Source: Vulgatibacter incomptus_A (GTDB lineage: Bacteria > Myxococcota > Myxococcia > Myxococcales > Vulgatibacteraceae). From it: a DNA stretch of 64,000 nucleotides. Below are positions 1-7,595 of this stretch, piece after piece. Each line of letters begins with the position of its first letter. The stretch's first letter is position 1. The notes under the pieces were generated by a model. It made no database searches and had not been told where the DNA came from. It saw nothing but the letters and a program-made list of their open reading frames with translations. The position numbers were made by a program, and so were the translations under genes. Where the stretch lies: the NCBI GenBank assembly GCA_040391605.1, contig JBEBXK010000003.1:1-64000 (forward strand), given 5' to 3'.

Positions 1-117
1 CACCGAGTCCGCCACCGAGTCCGCCACCGAGTCCGCCACCGAGTCCGCCACCGAGGCCGCCACCGAGGCCGCCACCGAGGCCGCCGCCGAGGCCGCCACC
101 GAGGCCGCCACCGAGGC
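1..117. repeat. 12-bp tandem repeat inside a coding region
   Basis: About ten copies of the unit CACCGAGTCCGC, several with a G for T change. Read on the minus strand they encode GGLG repeated in frame. The unit length is a multiple of three, so copy-number change would lengthen or shorten the protein without a frameshift. The array may continue past the left edge. Confidence 0.9.
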
Positions 118-1594
118 TTGCGTCCATGCCGCCTCTGAGGGGACTGCGCAAGCGCTCGATCTCCTCCTCGATCTCGGAAGGAGTTCGGAGCGCACCTGCC
201 GAGGCCGCCTGAAGGGTGCTCCCCAACCTCTCGGCCTCGTCCCCGAGGCTGGCGCGCGAGGTCTGCGCCTCCCGGATCGAGGGATCGTCCCGCACGCTCG
301 CGAGGCGCTCTTCGCAGGCGGAGAGGTGCGCCGACGCCGCGTCGCGGTCGTCCAGCCAACGCTCGAGGCCTTCCTTCCCCTCGGCCCCTACCGCGCCCAT
401 GGCCTGACGCACGGCGGACGTCTCCTGCTCCCAGCTCGCGTGGATCCTCCGCTCATGCTCATCGAGGAAGGTCGAGCGGCGCCCCACTCGCTCCCGCCGC
501 TGGAGATCGCCCACGAAGCGCAAGGCCAAGAGAGCCGCGACGCCGAAGGCCGGGATCCCCAGGACGGCGATGAACTTCCAGGTCGAGAGGCTCGCGATCA
601 AGAAGAGGGAGGCCCCGGCACCGCAGCCGGACCAGAAGCGCCAATCCGATCGGAGCGGCTCGGGGCTAGGGGCGTTGGCGCGCGCCTCCAGCGCCTCCCG
701 ATCGGCAGCGAGGCGCTCCAACGCCTGCTCTCGACGCTCTCCCGCTAGTTGGAAGTCCGCGAGCTGCGCCCGCAGCGCTGAGGGCAGCGGCGGCTTCATC
801 CGGAAGCCGGCGACGCCCTTGCGCGCGGCCGCGAGCTGCGCCTCTGCGTCCTTCAGCCGCTTGAGGGGCGCCTCGGTGGCCAGGAGCCTCCGATGGAGCT
901 CGTCATATTCCTCCTGCAGCGCCTCGAGCTTCCTCGCCGCGGCGAGCTCGCGCTCCAACGGCTCGAGAAGGGGCGAAGGAGGCGAGGTCCCTCCTCCCGA
1001 CCCCAGCAGCGCGGGATCCGGCCCGCCGAAGGCAGCGCCGGCATCCGGCGGCCTGCCGGCGCTGGCGGCAGGTGGGCCCAGACCGAAGGCGAGCGCCGCC
1101 TCGATCTCGTCGTCGCCCCCCGCTCCGATCTCGTCTGCTGCGACGACCCCGACAACCGGCTCTCGTGGATCCCTCACGGAGGGAAAGTCGGCGCCGCCGA
1201 GGGTGAAGAGCTCCTCGAAGCAGGCTCTCTGGGGCAGCGTCGCCTGGGTGCGCAGATAGGGCCCCAGCTCCTGCCGGTTGGTGGTGAGGGTCGCGAACTT
1301 GCCGGAGGCCGGGTCGCGACGTTGAAGAGCACACGTTCCGCGGAGGTCGCGGACCAGCCTCCACGTCGATCGCTCGCCGCCGAGAAAGGTGAGGGCCAAA
1401 CGAGAGGCCGGCGCGCCCGCGATCGCGAGCCCCGACGCCCCCGTCTCATCGTCGGGATAGAAGAGGGCCTCGAAGAGCGAGCGCAGCGAGGCCTCCTCGA
1501 GCCCGTTGAGGATCAGGTGCCCCGAAGCAAACGTCAGCCTGGCATGGGGAGGGAAGCCCTTCACTCCCTGCAAGATCAACTCGACCAAGCGCAT
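1..1594 (-). CDS. Coiled-coil membrane protein with degenerate SMC/YhaN-like N-terminus (3' end beyond window)
   Basis: The frame is open from an ATG at 1594 to the left edge, giving at least 531 residues without a stop. Residues 1-50 (MRLVELILQGVKGF, then LILNGLEEASLRSLFEALF) follow the layout of the first strand-P-loop-helix of SMC/YhaN-type ATPases, but the expected GxxGxGK(S/T) is absent. Residues 210-310 are charged and heptad-like, two hydrophobic segments lie at about 318-337 and 341-362, and a second helical region spans 370-485. From about residue 493 the protein becomes a (GGLG)n tract encoded by a 12-bp repeat. It follows rplS on the same strand. I do not recognise a function; a non-ATPase scaffold derived from an ATPase is an inference. 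No strong ribosome-binding site precedes the ATG, so the start is approximate. Confidence 0.75.
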   Translation of the reverse strand, partial: MRLVELILQGVKGFPPHARLTFASGHLILNGLEEASLRSLFEALFYPDDETGASGLAIAGAPASRLALTFLGGERSTWRLVRDLRGTCALQRRDPASGKFATLTTNRQELGPYLRTQATLPQRACFEELFTLGGADFPSVRDPREPVVGVVAADEIGAGGDDEIEAALAFGLGPPAASAGRPPDAGAAFGGPDPALLGSGGGTSPPSPLLEPLERELAAARKLEALQEEYDELHRRLLATEAPLKRLKDAEAQLAAARKGVAGFRMKPPLPSALRAQLADFQLAGERREQALERLAADREALEARANAPSPEPLRSDWRFWSGCGAGASLFLIASLSTWKFIAVLGIPAFGVAALLALRFVGDLQRRERVGRRSTFLDEHERRIHASWEQETSAVRQAMGAVGAEGKEGLERWLDDRDAASAHLSACEERLASVRDDPSIREAQTSRASLGDEAERLGSTLQAASAGALRTPSEIEEEIERLRSPLRGGMDASLGGGLGGGLGGGLGGGLGGGLGGGLGGGLGGGLGGGLG

Positions 1595-1681
1595 AGGCGC
1601 CGAGCGTAACCGATCCCGTAGAGCTTGCGCAGGATCCTCTCCCGTTTTCGACGGGCAAGCATCTGCCTGCGCCCGCTTGCG

Positions 1682-1780
1682 AGCGCAAAGCGCCCGGCCA
1701 CGGAGCCTTCCGTGCCGGGCGATGATCTCGCACGCGCTGCGAGCGAAGGGCTGTTTCCAGCGTTCGCTCGCCTACGGCTC
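1682..1780 (-). terminator. Family B hairpin element after rplS
   Basis: Read on the minus strand, GAGCCGTAGGCGAGCGAACG begins about 25 bases after the rplS stop. A TTCGCTCGCAGCGCG block follows, then a hairpin at 1691-1721 with arms CGCCCGGCCACGG and CCGTGCCGGGCG (one bulged base). Only a short T run follows, so it is a weak intrinsic terminator by the usual rule. The flanks match the other family B copies in this window. Confidence 0.6.
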
Positions 1781-1804
1781 GATGCACGTACGTGAGGACT
1801 GCTA

Positions 1805-2188
1805 CTACTCTTGGTGCTGCCGCTTCGCGTCGGCTGCGCGGACGTCCTGCGTCTTGAGGCGCGCCGCCCTGCCGTGGAGGTTGCGGATGTAGTAGATGCG
1901 TGCACGCCGCACCTTGCCGCCGCTGACCACCTGGATCTTGTCGATCCGGGGCGAGTGGACCGGGAAGGTCCGCTCGACGCCCACGCCGTAGGAGACCTTG
2001 CGGACGGTGAAGGCGGAGCGAAGCCCTGCGGCCCGCTTGCGGAGCACGACCCCCTCGAAGACCTGGACTCGCTCCTTCTCGCCTTCGCGGATCTTGGAGT
2101 GGACGCGGACGGTGTCGCCGGCGTTGAAGTTGGGGATGTCGGAGCGGGTCTGCTTGCTCTCGATCGACTGGATCACGGGGTTGCGCAT
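1805..2188 (-). CDS. rplS: 50S ribosomal protein L19
   Basis: A 127-residue protein beginning MRNPVIQSIE. It carries the L19 features FNAGDTVRVH, RVQVFEGVVL and a basic stretch around GGKVRRARIYYIRNL. L19 sits at the interface of the large and small ribosomal subunits. I chose the ATG at 2188 because the in-frame upstream extension has no similarity to L19 and would run back into the trmD end. It is the last gene of the rpsP-khpA-rimM-trmD-rplS cluster, 95 bases after trmD, and is followed by a family B hairpin. The C-terminus is slightly longer and more charged than in Escherichia coli (115 residues). Confidence 0.97.
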   Translation of the reverse strand: MRNPVIQSIESKQTRSDIPNFNAGDTVRVHSKIREGEKERVQVFEGVVLRKRAAGLRSAFTVRKVSYGVGVERTFPVHSPRIDKIQVVSGGKVRRARIYYIRNLHGRAARLKTQDVRAADAKRQHQE

Positions 2189-2283
2189 TGTCTGTACCTC
2201 TGGCCTCCAAGGGCCGGCATCGAACGGGAGCATGCGTCCAACGAAGAAGCGCCCTGAGTTGGGCGCCTCTCCGGCGCAGCGGC

Positions 2284-3003
2284 TCACGCCTCGTCGAGGA
2301 GCCTCCGATCCTTCGGCCCCAGCTCGAGCCGGGCGAAGAGGTCGGGGCGCCTCTCTCTGGTCCGGAGCAGGGCCTGCTTTCGACGCCACCGCGCGATCTT
2401 CGCGTGATCGCCCGAGAGCAGGATCTCCGGAACTTCCATCCCCCGAAACGACGGGGGTCTCGTGTACTGCGGGTAATCGAGGAGCCCCTCTTCGAAGCTC
2501 TCCGCACCGGCAGATTCTTCATTGCCCAACACGCCCGGCACCAGCCGCGCGCAAGCATCTATCACGCAGAGCGCGCCGAGCTCCCCGCCGGTGAGGATGA
2601 AATCCCCCATGGAGATCTCCTCGTCGACGAAGGAGCGGATGCGCTCGTCGTAGCCTTCGTACCGCCCGCAGACCAGCACCAGCTGGCCTGCCTGATGAAA
2701 CTCTCTGGCCACCTCCTGGCTGAAGCGACGGCCGGCGGGGTCCAGTAGCACCACCCGGGCCTCGCCGTCCATCCCTGCCTTCGCGGCCTCGATCGCCTCC
2801 ACCAGGGGCTCGGGCTTCATCACCATGCCGGCGCCGCCGCCATAAGGGCTGTCGTCCGTGACGTGGTGTTTGTCGTGGGCGTGATCCCGCAGATCGCGGA
2901 TCCGCACCTCGACGTGGCCGCGCTGCACGGCCTTGCCCAGGATGCTCTCCCCGATCGGCCCCTCGATCAGCCGGGGGAAGAGGGTGATCACCTCGAAGAT
3001 CAC
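2284..3003 (-). CDS. trmD: tRNA (guanine-N1)-methyltransferase
   Basis: A 239-residue SPOUT-class enzyme that methylates G37 of tRNAs with a G at position 36, using S-adenosylmethionine, which prevents +1 frameshifting. Family landmarks are MIFEVITLFP at the start, DSPYGGGAGMVM, LVCGRYEGYDERI and the knot region EEISMGDFILTGGELG. The length is typical of bacterial TrmD. The ATG overlaps the rimM stop by four bases, so the two are probably translationally coupled. Confidence 0.97.
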   Translation of the reverse strand: MIFEVITLFPRLIEGPIGESILGKAVQRGHVEVRIRDLRDHAHDKHHVTDDSPYGGGAGMVMKPEPLVEAIEAAKAGMDGEARVVLLDPAGRRFSQEVAREFHQAGQLVLVCGRYEGYDERIRSFVDEEISMGDFILTGGELGALCVIDACARLVPGVLGNEESAGAESFEEGLLDYPQYTRPPSFRGMEVPEILLSGDHAKIARWRRKQALLRTRERRPDLFARLELGPKDRRLLDEA

Positions 3004-3503
3004 GCCCCCGTCTCCTCCGGCGGCGCGAGGACGATCCTGCGATCGTCGAGCTCTACCCGGATCACGTAGGGGTCGGCGAAGGGCACGAAGCGCTCGCTGC
3101 CATCCCCCCGCAGCACCAGCACCGGGACCTCAGCGGTGTCTACGACCTCCGCCACCTCGCCCAGGGCGGCGCCCTCGGGGTCGAAGGCCCGCAGGCCCAG
3201 GAGATCGCGATGCCAATACTCCCGATCTTCCAAGGGGGGAAACTGCGCCTCCTCCAGGAGGACCTCGCAGCCCCGCAGGGACTCGGCGTCCTCGATGCGC
3301 TCGATCCCCTCCAGGTGCAGGATCACCTGGCCCTGGCGACCGGGCCCGGCGCGGACGATCCGAAAGTCCCGGGGAGACGCTCCGGCGAGGGCCAGGTGGA
3401 CATGGTCGACCCCGAAGAGCGAGTCGCTCGCGGGGTTGTCCAGGGTCACCACCACGGCGCCCCGAAGCCCGTGTGGGCGAACGAGGAGTCCTACGCGAAT
3501 CAC
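3000..3503 (-). CDS. rimM: Ribosome maturation factor RimM
   Basis: A 167-residue protein. The N-terminal RimM barrel starts IRVGLLVRPHGLRGAV and a PRC-barrel-like C-terminal half contains YWHRDLLGL, VPFADPYVIRVELDDRRIVLAPPE. RimM binds S19 in the 30S head and assists late 16S rRNA maturation. The gene overlaps trmD downstream and khpA upstream by four bases each, as in the conserved rpsP operon. Confidence 0.96.
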   Translation of the reverse strand: MIRVGLLVRPHGLRGAVVVTLDNPASDSLFGVDHVHLALAGASPRDFRIVRAGPGRQGQVILHLEGIERIEDAESLRGCEVLLEEAQFPPLEDREYWHRDLLGLRAFDPEGAALGEVAEVVDTAEVPVLVLRGDGSERFVPFADPYVIRVELDDRRIVLAPPEETGA

Positions 3504-3733
3504 GGCGTGTCCAGGATCTCGAGGCTGAACTCGCGGCCCTCTGCGTGGGCGCGGGCCGCGAGCAGGGTCCGGATCGCCTTGGCGGTCCGCCCCTGCCGGC
3601 CGATCACGCGACCGAGATCACCGGGAGCCACGGAGAGCACGAGGGTCGTGGCCGGCCCCTCCCGCTCTTCGATCCGGACCTCGTCCGGCTCGTCTGCGAG
3701 GGCCTTCGCGACGAAATCCACCAGCTCGCGCAT
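3500..3733 (-). CDS. khpA: KH-domain RNA-binding protein KhpA
   Basis: A 77-residue single KH-domain protein. The nucleic-acid-binding GxxG loop is seen in LGRVIGRQGRTAKAIRTLL. KhpA proteins are broad RNA chaperones, often working with KhpB, and are encoded between rpsP and rimM in many bacteria, exactly as here. It starts nine bases after the rpsP stop and overlaps rimM. Confidence 0.95.
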   Translation of the reverse strand: MRELVDFVAKALADEPDEVRIEEREGPATTLVLSVAPGDLGRVIGRQGRTAKAIRTLLAARAHAEGREFSLEILDTP

Positions 3734-3742
3734 CTTTTGGCC

Positions 3743-3988
3743 TTAGGCGGCAGGCGCTGCCTGGTGGCGCTTGATCAGGTTCTTCACGGTGACCGACGGG
3801 AGCGCGCCGTTCTGCAGCCACTTCGCCAGCTTCACGTCGTCGATGCTGACCTTGGACCCGAGCGGATCGTAGGAGCCGATCTGCTCGAGGAACTTGCCGT
3901 CGCGCGGCGTCCGCGAGTCCGCTGCCACGATGTGGTAAAAAGGGCTCTTCTTCGCGCCGGCGCGGCTGAGCCGCAGGGTGACCGCCAT
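3743..3988 (-). CDS. rpsP: 30S ribosomal protein S16
   Basis: An 81-residue protein starting MAVTLRLSRAGAKK with the S16 landmarks YHIVAADSRTPRDGKFLEQIG and YDPL. It belongs to the 30S subunit body. I preferred the ATG at 3988 to an in-frame start seven codons upstream because S16 proteins begin at this MAVxxRL motif. It is the first gene of the cluster. The usual upstream neighbour ffh is not present; instead a family A repeat lies between this gene and mlaD. Confidence 0.96.
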   Translation of the reverse strand: MAVTLRLSRAGAKKSPFYHIVAADSRTPRDGKFLEQIGSYDPLGSKVSIDDVKLAKWLQNGALPSVTVKNLIKRHQAAPAA

Positions 3989-4173
3989 TTTCTCTATCCT
4001 CTGAACCATCCGGGGGCCCTGGCACGATGTGCCGACGGCCCACGAGTCGTTGACCTGACGGGGCTAAAGGCAGTGGGTCGTCGACCCGCCTCTACCCTCG
4101 AAAGCCGGGGCTTGTATCGCCGCGCCTCCGCCGATGTCAAGCAAAGCCGATGCGTCCTCGCTGGATCTCGCCG

Positions 4174-4359
4174 CTAGGTGGCTGGTGTCGAGCGGTCCCG
4201 TCGCGAGACGAGCGAGGCGGGAAGCGAGGGCGGCGCGCGCAAGGACGACCGACTGAGTCGTAGCCGTAGCTACGACGCAGGGAGGGAGGACGGAGCACGT
4301 CGCCCGCAGCCCCGGATCGTTCGTCGCAGCAGGGACTCCGTTTGGCACCAGTCACCTAG
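4174..4359. repeat. Family A structured element, copy 1
   Basis: A 186-bp intergenic element bounded by CTAG at both ends. The left end reads CTAGGTGGCTGGTGTCGAGC and the right end, reverse-complemented, CTAGGTGACTGGTGCCAAAC, giving imperfect terminal inverted repeats of about 25 bp. A central perfect hairpin has arms GTCGTAGC and GCTACGAC, followed by CGCAGG. Copy 2 at 41701-41986 shares about 75 bp at each end and has a hairpin of different sequence at the same place. It lies between the 3' end of mlaD and the 5' end of rpsP, in a 382-base gap; I see no other feature in that gap. Confidence 0.8.
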
Positions 4360-4370
4360 AACGCCGAGTC

Positions 4371-5969
4371 TCAGGGGATCGGCGACGAGCCGAAGAGGAC
4401 CTTGAGATCCTCGTCGGTGAAGAAGATCCCTCCGCCGACCAGGGCCTGCCTGCCCGCCAGCATCCTCCCGGTCACGGAGTCGAAGGCGGTGGGGTTGGCC
4501 AGATCGTCCATGCCCGCCGAGACGAAGAGGTGCTGGAGGAAGACGAGGTTCGCGTAGATCTTGACCCGGGGATACGCCGCCTCGGGGTTGGCGAAGTCGA
4601 AGAGGTCGAGGCGAAAGACCAGGTGATCGTCGAAGAAGTGGAGGTCGAGGCCCGCGCCCCCCGTCGACTCGATCAGCCCAAAGCGCAAGGTGGCGAAGTC
4701 GTAGCGCTTGGCGACCTCGATCGAGAGCTTGAGGACGTCGGAGGTGGTGCGGATCTCCTGATTCGCCGACTCCGTCTGACCCGGCGGCGTGCGGATCACC
4801 GTCTCCCGCTTCACGTATCCCAGCGGATCGTCCACCAACTCGATGAGGAAGTATTTGTCCGGCGAAGGGATCAGCTTGAGGCCGACGTAGTTCTTCGCCT
4901 GCTCCGCCCGGAAGAGATATTCGGAGCGGAGCAGGAGCTCCGCCTGCAGCACATTGAGGCGATGGACGTAGTCGGCGGCGCCGGTGAGGGCGGAGTCGAC
5001 CTTCTCGCCCAGCTCCTTGTCGGAGATCAGCTTGCCCAGGGTCCCCTCCCCCTCGTCGATCCGCTGGGTGATCGACTCGAGGTTGGCCAGGGTGCGGTTC
5101 AGGTTGGCGAGGCTCCCCTGGATGCCGTTGGCTCCTTCGGCGAGCTCGCCTTCGTGGCTCCCGATGATGTCGCGGATCGACGCCACCACCTCGCGGGCCT
5201 GCTCGCTGATCACGCGGACGTTGGTGATGATCTCTCCGACGTCGCCTCGATGCTCGCTGGTGATCGAGCGGACGTCGGCGGTGATCACCTCGGCGTTGGA
5301 CAGGACCGTGTCGAGCTGCCGTGACGAGCGGCTGATCGTCGTATCCAGGGTGGCCGACGCGTCGGCTAGGTTTCCGATGATCGCCTTGATCGATCCCTTT
5401 TCGTTCTCGAGGAGATCACGCACCGATCGGGTGACGCCCTGGATGTCGCCGGCAACCTCCCCCAGGGTATCGAAGATCTGATCCATGCTCACGGCCTCGT
5501 GCACCGTGGGGACCTCGCTCCCCGGCGGGAGCGGCTGGCTCATCTCCGGCTCGGAGCCCGGGGGGATGGTGCGCGCGTCGGCGTGGGGATAGCCGCCGCG
5601 CTTCGACGGCGCTTCGGCGATGGGCTGCGACGTCCCCGGGCTGAGGTCGATGAGATTGTCGCCCAGGAGCGAGGTGCTCCGCTTCGAGACGATGGCGTTG
5701 GGGTAGACCAGGACGTCCTTTCGGACGGTGAAGAAGACATGGGCCTTGCCGTTCACCAGCTGGATGCGATCGACCGCGCCGACCGCGACGCCGGCGACCC
5801 GCACCTCCGCCTTATGGGCGAGGCCGGAGGCGTCGGTGAAGGACGCCCAATATTCGTTCACGTCGCTGGAGGAGATCTCGCTCCGCACCAACGTGAAGAA
5901 GATGAAGAACGCCACCACCCCCAGCACCACGAGCAGGCCGACCTTCACCGGTGTGATGAGCTTGCCCAA
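4371..5969 (-). CDS. mlaD: MCE-domain lipid-transport protein with long C-terminal extension (MlaD-like)
   Basis: A 532-residue protein with an N-terminal inner-membrane anchor (residues 8-28) and an MCE domain at about 38-120 (YWASFTDASGLAHKAEVRVAGV, LLGDNLIDLSPG). A long helical region at about 155-345 follows, then a C-terminal 190 residues rich in alternating hydrophobic strands (FATLRFGLIESTGGAGLDLHFF and similar). MCE proteins form hexameric rings that move phospholipids between the membranes. E. coli MlaD is only about 180 residues, so the C-terminal part is extra. The last gene of the mla operon, 12 bases after mlaF. The idea that the C-terminal strands contact or enter the outer membrane is an inference. 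Confidence 0.88.
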   Translation of the reverse strand: MGKLITPVKVGLLVVLGVVAFFIFFTLVRSEISSSDVNEYWASFTDASGLAHKAEVRVAGVAVGAVDRIQLVNGKAHVFFTVRKDVLVYPNAIVSKRSTSLLGDNLIDLSPGTSQPIAEAPSKRGGYPHADARTIPPGSEPEMSQPLPPGSEVPTVHEAVSMDQIFDTLGEVAGDIQGVTRSVRDLLENEKGSIKAIIGNLADASATLDTTISRSSRQLDTVLSNAEVITADVRSITSEHRGDVGEIITNVRVISEQAREVVASIRDIIGSHEGELAEGANGIQGSLANLNRTLANLESITQRIDEGEGTLGKLISDKELGEKVDSALTGAADYVHRLNVLQAELLLRSEYLFRAEQAKNYVGLKLIPSPDKYFLIELVDDPLGYVKRETVIRTPPGQTESANQEIRTTSDVLKLSIEVAKRYDFATLRFGLIESTGGAGLDLHFFDDHLVFRLDLFDFANPEAAYPRVKIYANLVFLQHLFVSAGMDDLANPTAFDSVTGRMLAGRQALVGGGIFFTDEDLKVLFGSSPIP

Positions 5970-5981
5970 CGAATCACCAAC

Positions 5982-6734
5982 CTACGAACGCTGGAACCAG
6001 GTTTGTAAAAAGGCGCGGACCTGCGGATGCCTGGAGTGCCGAAGCTCCTCCGGGGTCGATCGCTCGACGATCACCCCCTCGTGGAGGACGGCGACCACGT
6101 CGGCGATCCGCAGCGCGCTGCCGATGTCGTGGCTGATCACCACGCTGGTGACGCCGAGCTCCTTGCGCGCGGTCTCGATCATATCGTTCACCGAGTCGGT
6201 GGTGATGGGATCCAGGCCGGTGGTGGGCTCGTCGTAGAGCACGATCTTCGGCTCCCTGGCGATGGCCCTGGCCAGGGCGACCCGCTTGCGCATCCCGCCC
6301 GAGAGCTCTGCCGGGAAGACCTCGTCCACCCCTTCGAGGCCCACCACCCGGAGCTTGCTCTCCACGATGTCGTGGATCTCCTGCTGCGAGAGGTGCTTCT
6401 GGTGCTCCCGGAGCGGAAACGCCACGTTCTCGAAGACCGACATCGAGTCGAAGAGGGCGGACCCCTGAAAGACCATGCCGAACTTCTCCCGGAGCTCGTC
6501 GAGCTCCCTCCCCTTGAGGTGGGTGACGTCCACGCCGTCGACCAGGACCTTCCCGGCGTCGGGATGGAGCAGGCCGATGATGTGCTTGAGGAGCACCGAC
6601 TTTCCCGATCCGGAGGCGCCCAGGATCACCACGGTGGTCCCCTCGTCGATGTCGAGGTTCAGCCCGCGCAGCACATGGTTGGAGCCGAACGACTTGTAGA
6701 GATCGACGATCTCGATCAGCGGCCTCCCGGCCAT
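5982..6734 (-). CDS. mlaF: Phospholipid-transport ABC ATPase MlaF
   Basis: A 250-residue ABC ATPase. Walker A GASGSGKS lies at 39-46, the ABC signature LSGGMRKR at 144-151, Walker B IVLYDE at 164-169 and the switch histidine at 202. The methionine-arginine-lysine form of the signature is usual for MlaF. It energises the MlaE permease on the cytoplasmic side. It lies between mlaE (3 bases upstream) and mlaD (12 bases downstream). Confidence 0.95.
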   Translation of the reverse strand: MAGRPLIEIVDLYKSFGSNHVLRGLNLDIDEGTTVVILGASGSGKSVLLKHIIGLLHPDAGKVLVDGVDVTHLKGRELDELREKFGMVFQGSALFDSMSVFENVAFPLREHQKHLSQQEIHDIVESKLRVVGLEGVDEVFPAELSGGMRKRVALARAIAREPKIVLYDEPTTGLDPITTDSVNDMIETARKELGVTSVVISHDIGSALRIADVVAVLHEGVIVERSTPEELRHSRHPQVRAFLQTWFQRS

Positions 6735-6737
6735 CTC

Positions 6738-7547
6738 CTAGGCCCGATGCCACCACCCCATCATCAGGGTGGTGAGGAAGTAGTCGACGATCAGGATCAG
6801 CACCGAACTCATCACCACCGCCTTGGTCGTCGACTGCCCCACCCCCTTGGCACCACCAGATGCGTTGAACCCTTTGTAACAAGCTGTGAGCGAGATGATC
6901 AGGCCGAAGACGGCGGCCTTGATCAGCCCGCCGAGGATGTCTTCCAGCGTCACCCAATCGCTGACCCGGCTCCAGAACTCCGCCTCGCTGATCCCCTCCA
7001 GCCAGATGGCCACGAAGTAGGCGCCGGCCAACCCCACCAGGTCGAAGATCATGGTGAGGAGCGGGAGGGTGACCAGGGCGGCCAGGACCCTGGGCACCAG
7101 CAGATAGTGGAAGGGATTGACGGCCATGGTGGCCAGGGCGTCGATCTGCTCCGTCACCCGCATCGAGCCGAGCTCGGTGGCGATGGCGGAGCCTGCGCGG
7201 CCGGTGACCATCAGGCCGGTGAGGACCGGCGCCAGCTCCCGCGTGAGGGAGAGGGCCACGGCGGCGCCGACCAGCGATTGGGCGTTGAAGAGGGCGAAGG
7301 CGAGGTTGGTCTGCACGCTGAAGACCGCGCCGGTGAAGAGGGCCGTCAGCACCACCACCGAGATCGATCCCACCCCGATGGCGTCGCAGGCCGCGAGGAA
7401 GTTCCTCATCCGAAAGGGGGGTCTGGCGGCCTGGACCATCACCCCGCCCCCGAGGATCACCACGCCGCCGAGGTCGCTGAGCGCCTGGATCACCTCCTTG
7501 CCGAGGGCTTCGAGGAGCCAGCGGATCGCTGAGACGATCGATCTCAG
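6738..7547 (-). CDS. mlaE: Phospholipid-transport permease MlaE (possible CTG start)
   Basis: An MlaE/YrbE permease with the family core LTRELAPVLTGLMVTGRAGSA, then GSMRVTEQIDAL and a GLIKAAVFGLII segment. The first standard start is a GTG at 7493 (251 residues), but no ribosome-binding site is spaced correctly for it, and the reading frame shows MlaE-like sequence further upstream (SAIRWLLEALGKE). A CTG at 7547 sits five bases after GGGAGG and would add 18 residues, giving the usual MlaE N-terminal helix. No ATG, GTG or TTG occurs in frame before the alr stop. Start assignment is uncertain; the family is clear. Confidence 0.92.
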   Translation of the reverse strand: MRSIVSAIRWLLEALGKEVIQALSDLGGVVILGGGVMVQAARPPFRMRNFLAACDAIGVGSISVVVLTALFTGAVFSVQTNLAFALFNAQSLVGAAVALSLTRELAPVLTGLMVTGRAGSAIATELGSMRVTEQIDALATMAVNPFHYLLVPRVLAALVTLPLLTMIFDLVGLAGAYFVAIWLEGISEAEFWSRVSDWVTLEDILGGLIKAAVFGLIISLTACYKGFNASGGAKGVGQSTTKAVVMSSVLILIVDYFLTTLMMGWWHRA

Positions 7548-7595
7548 GACGCCCTCCCGCTGGAGGACGCGCCGACGTGGAGTCCGTCTGAGCGA

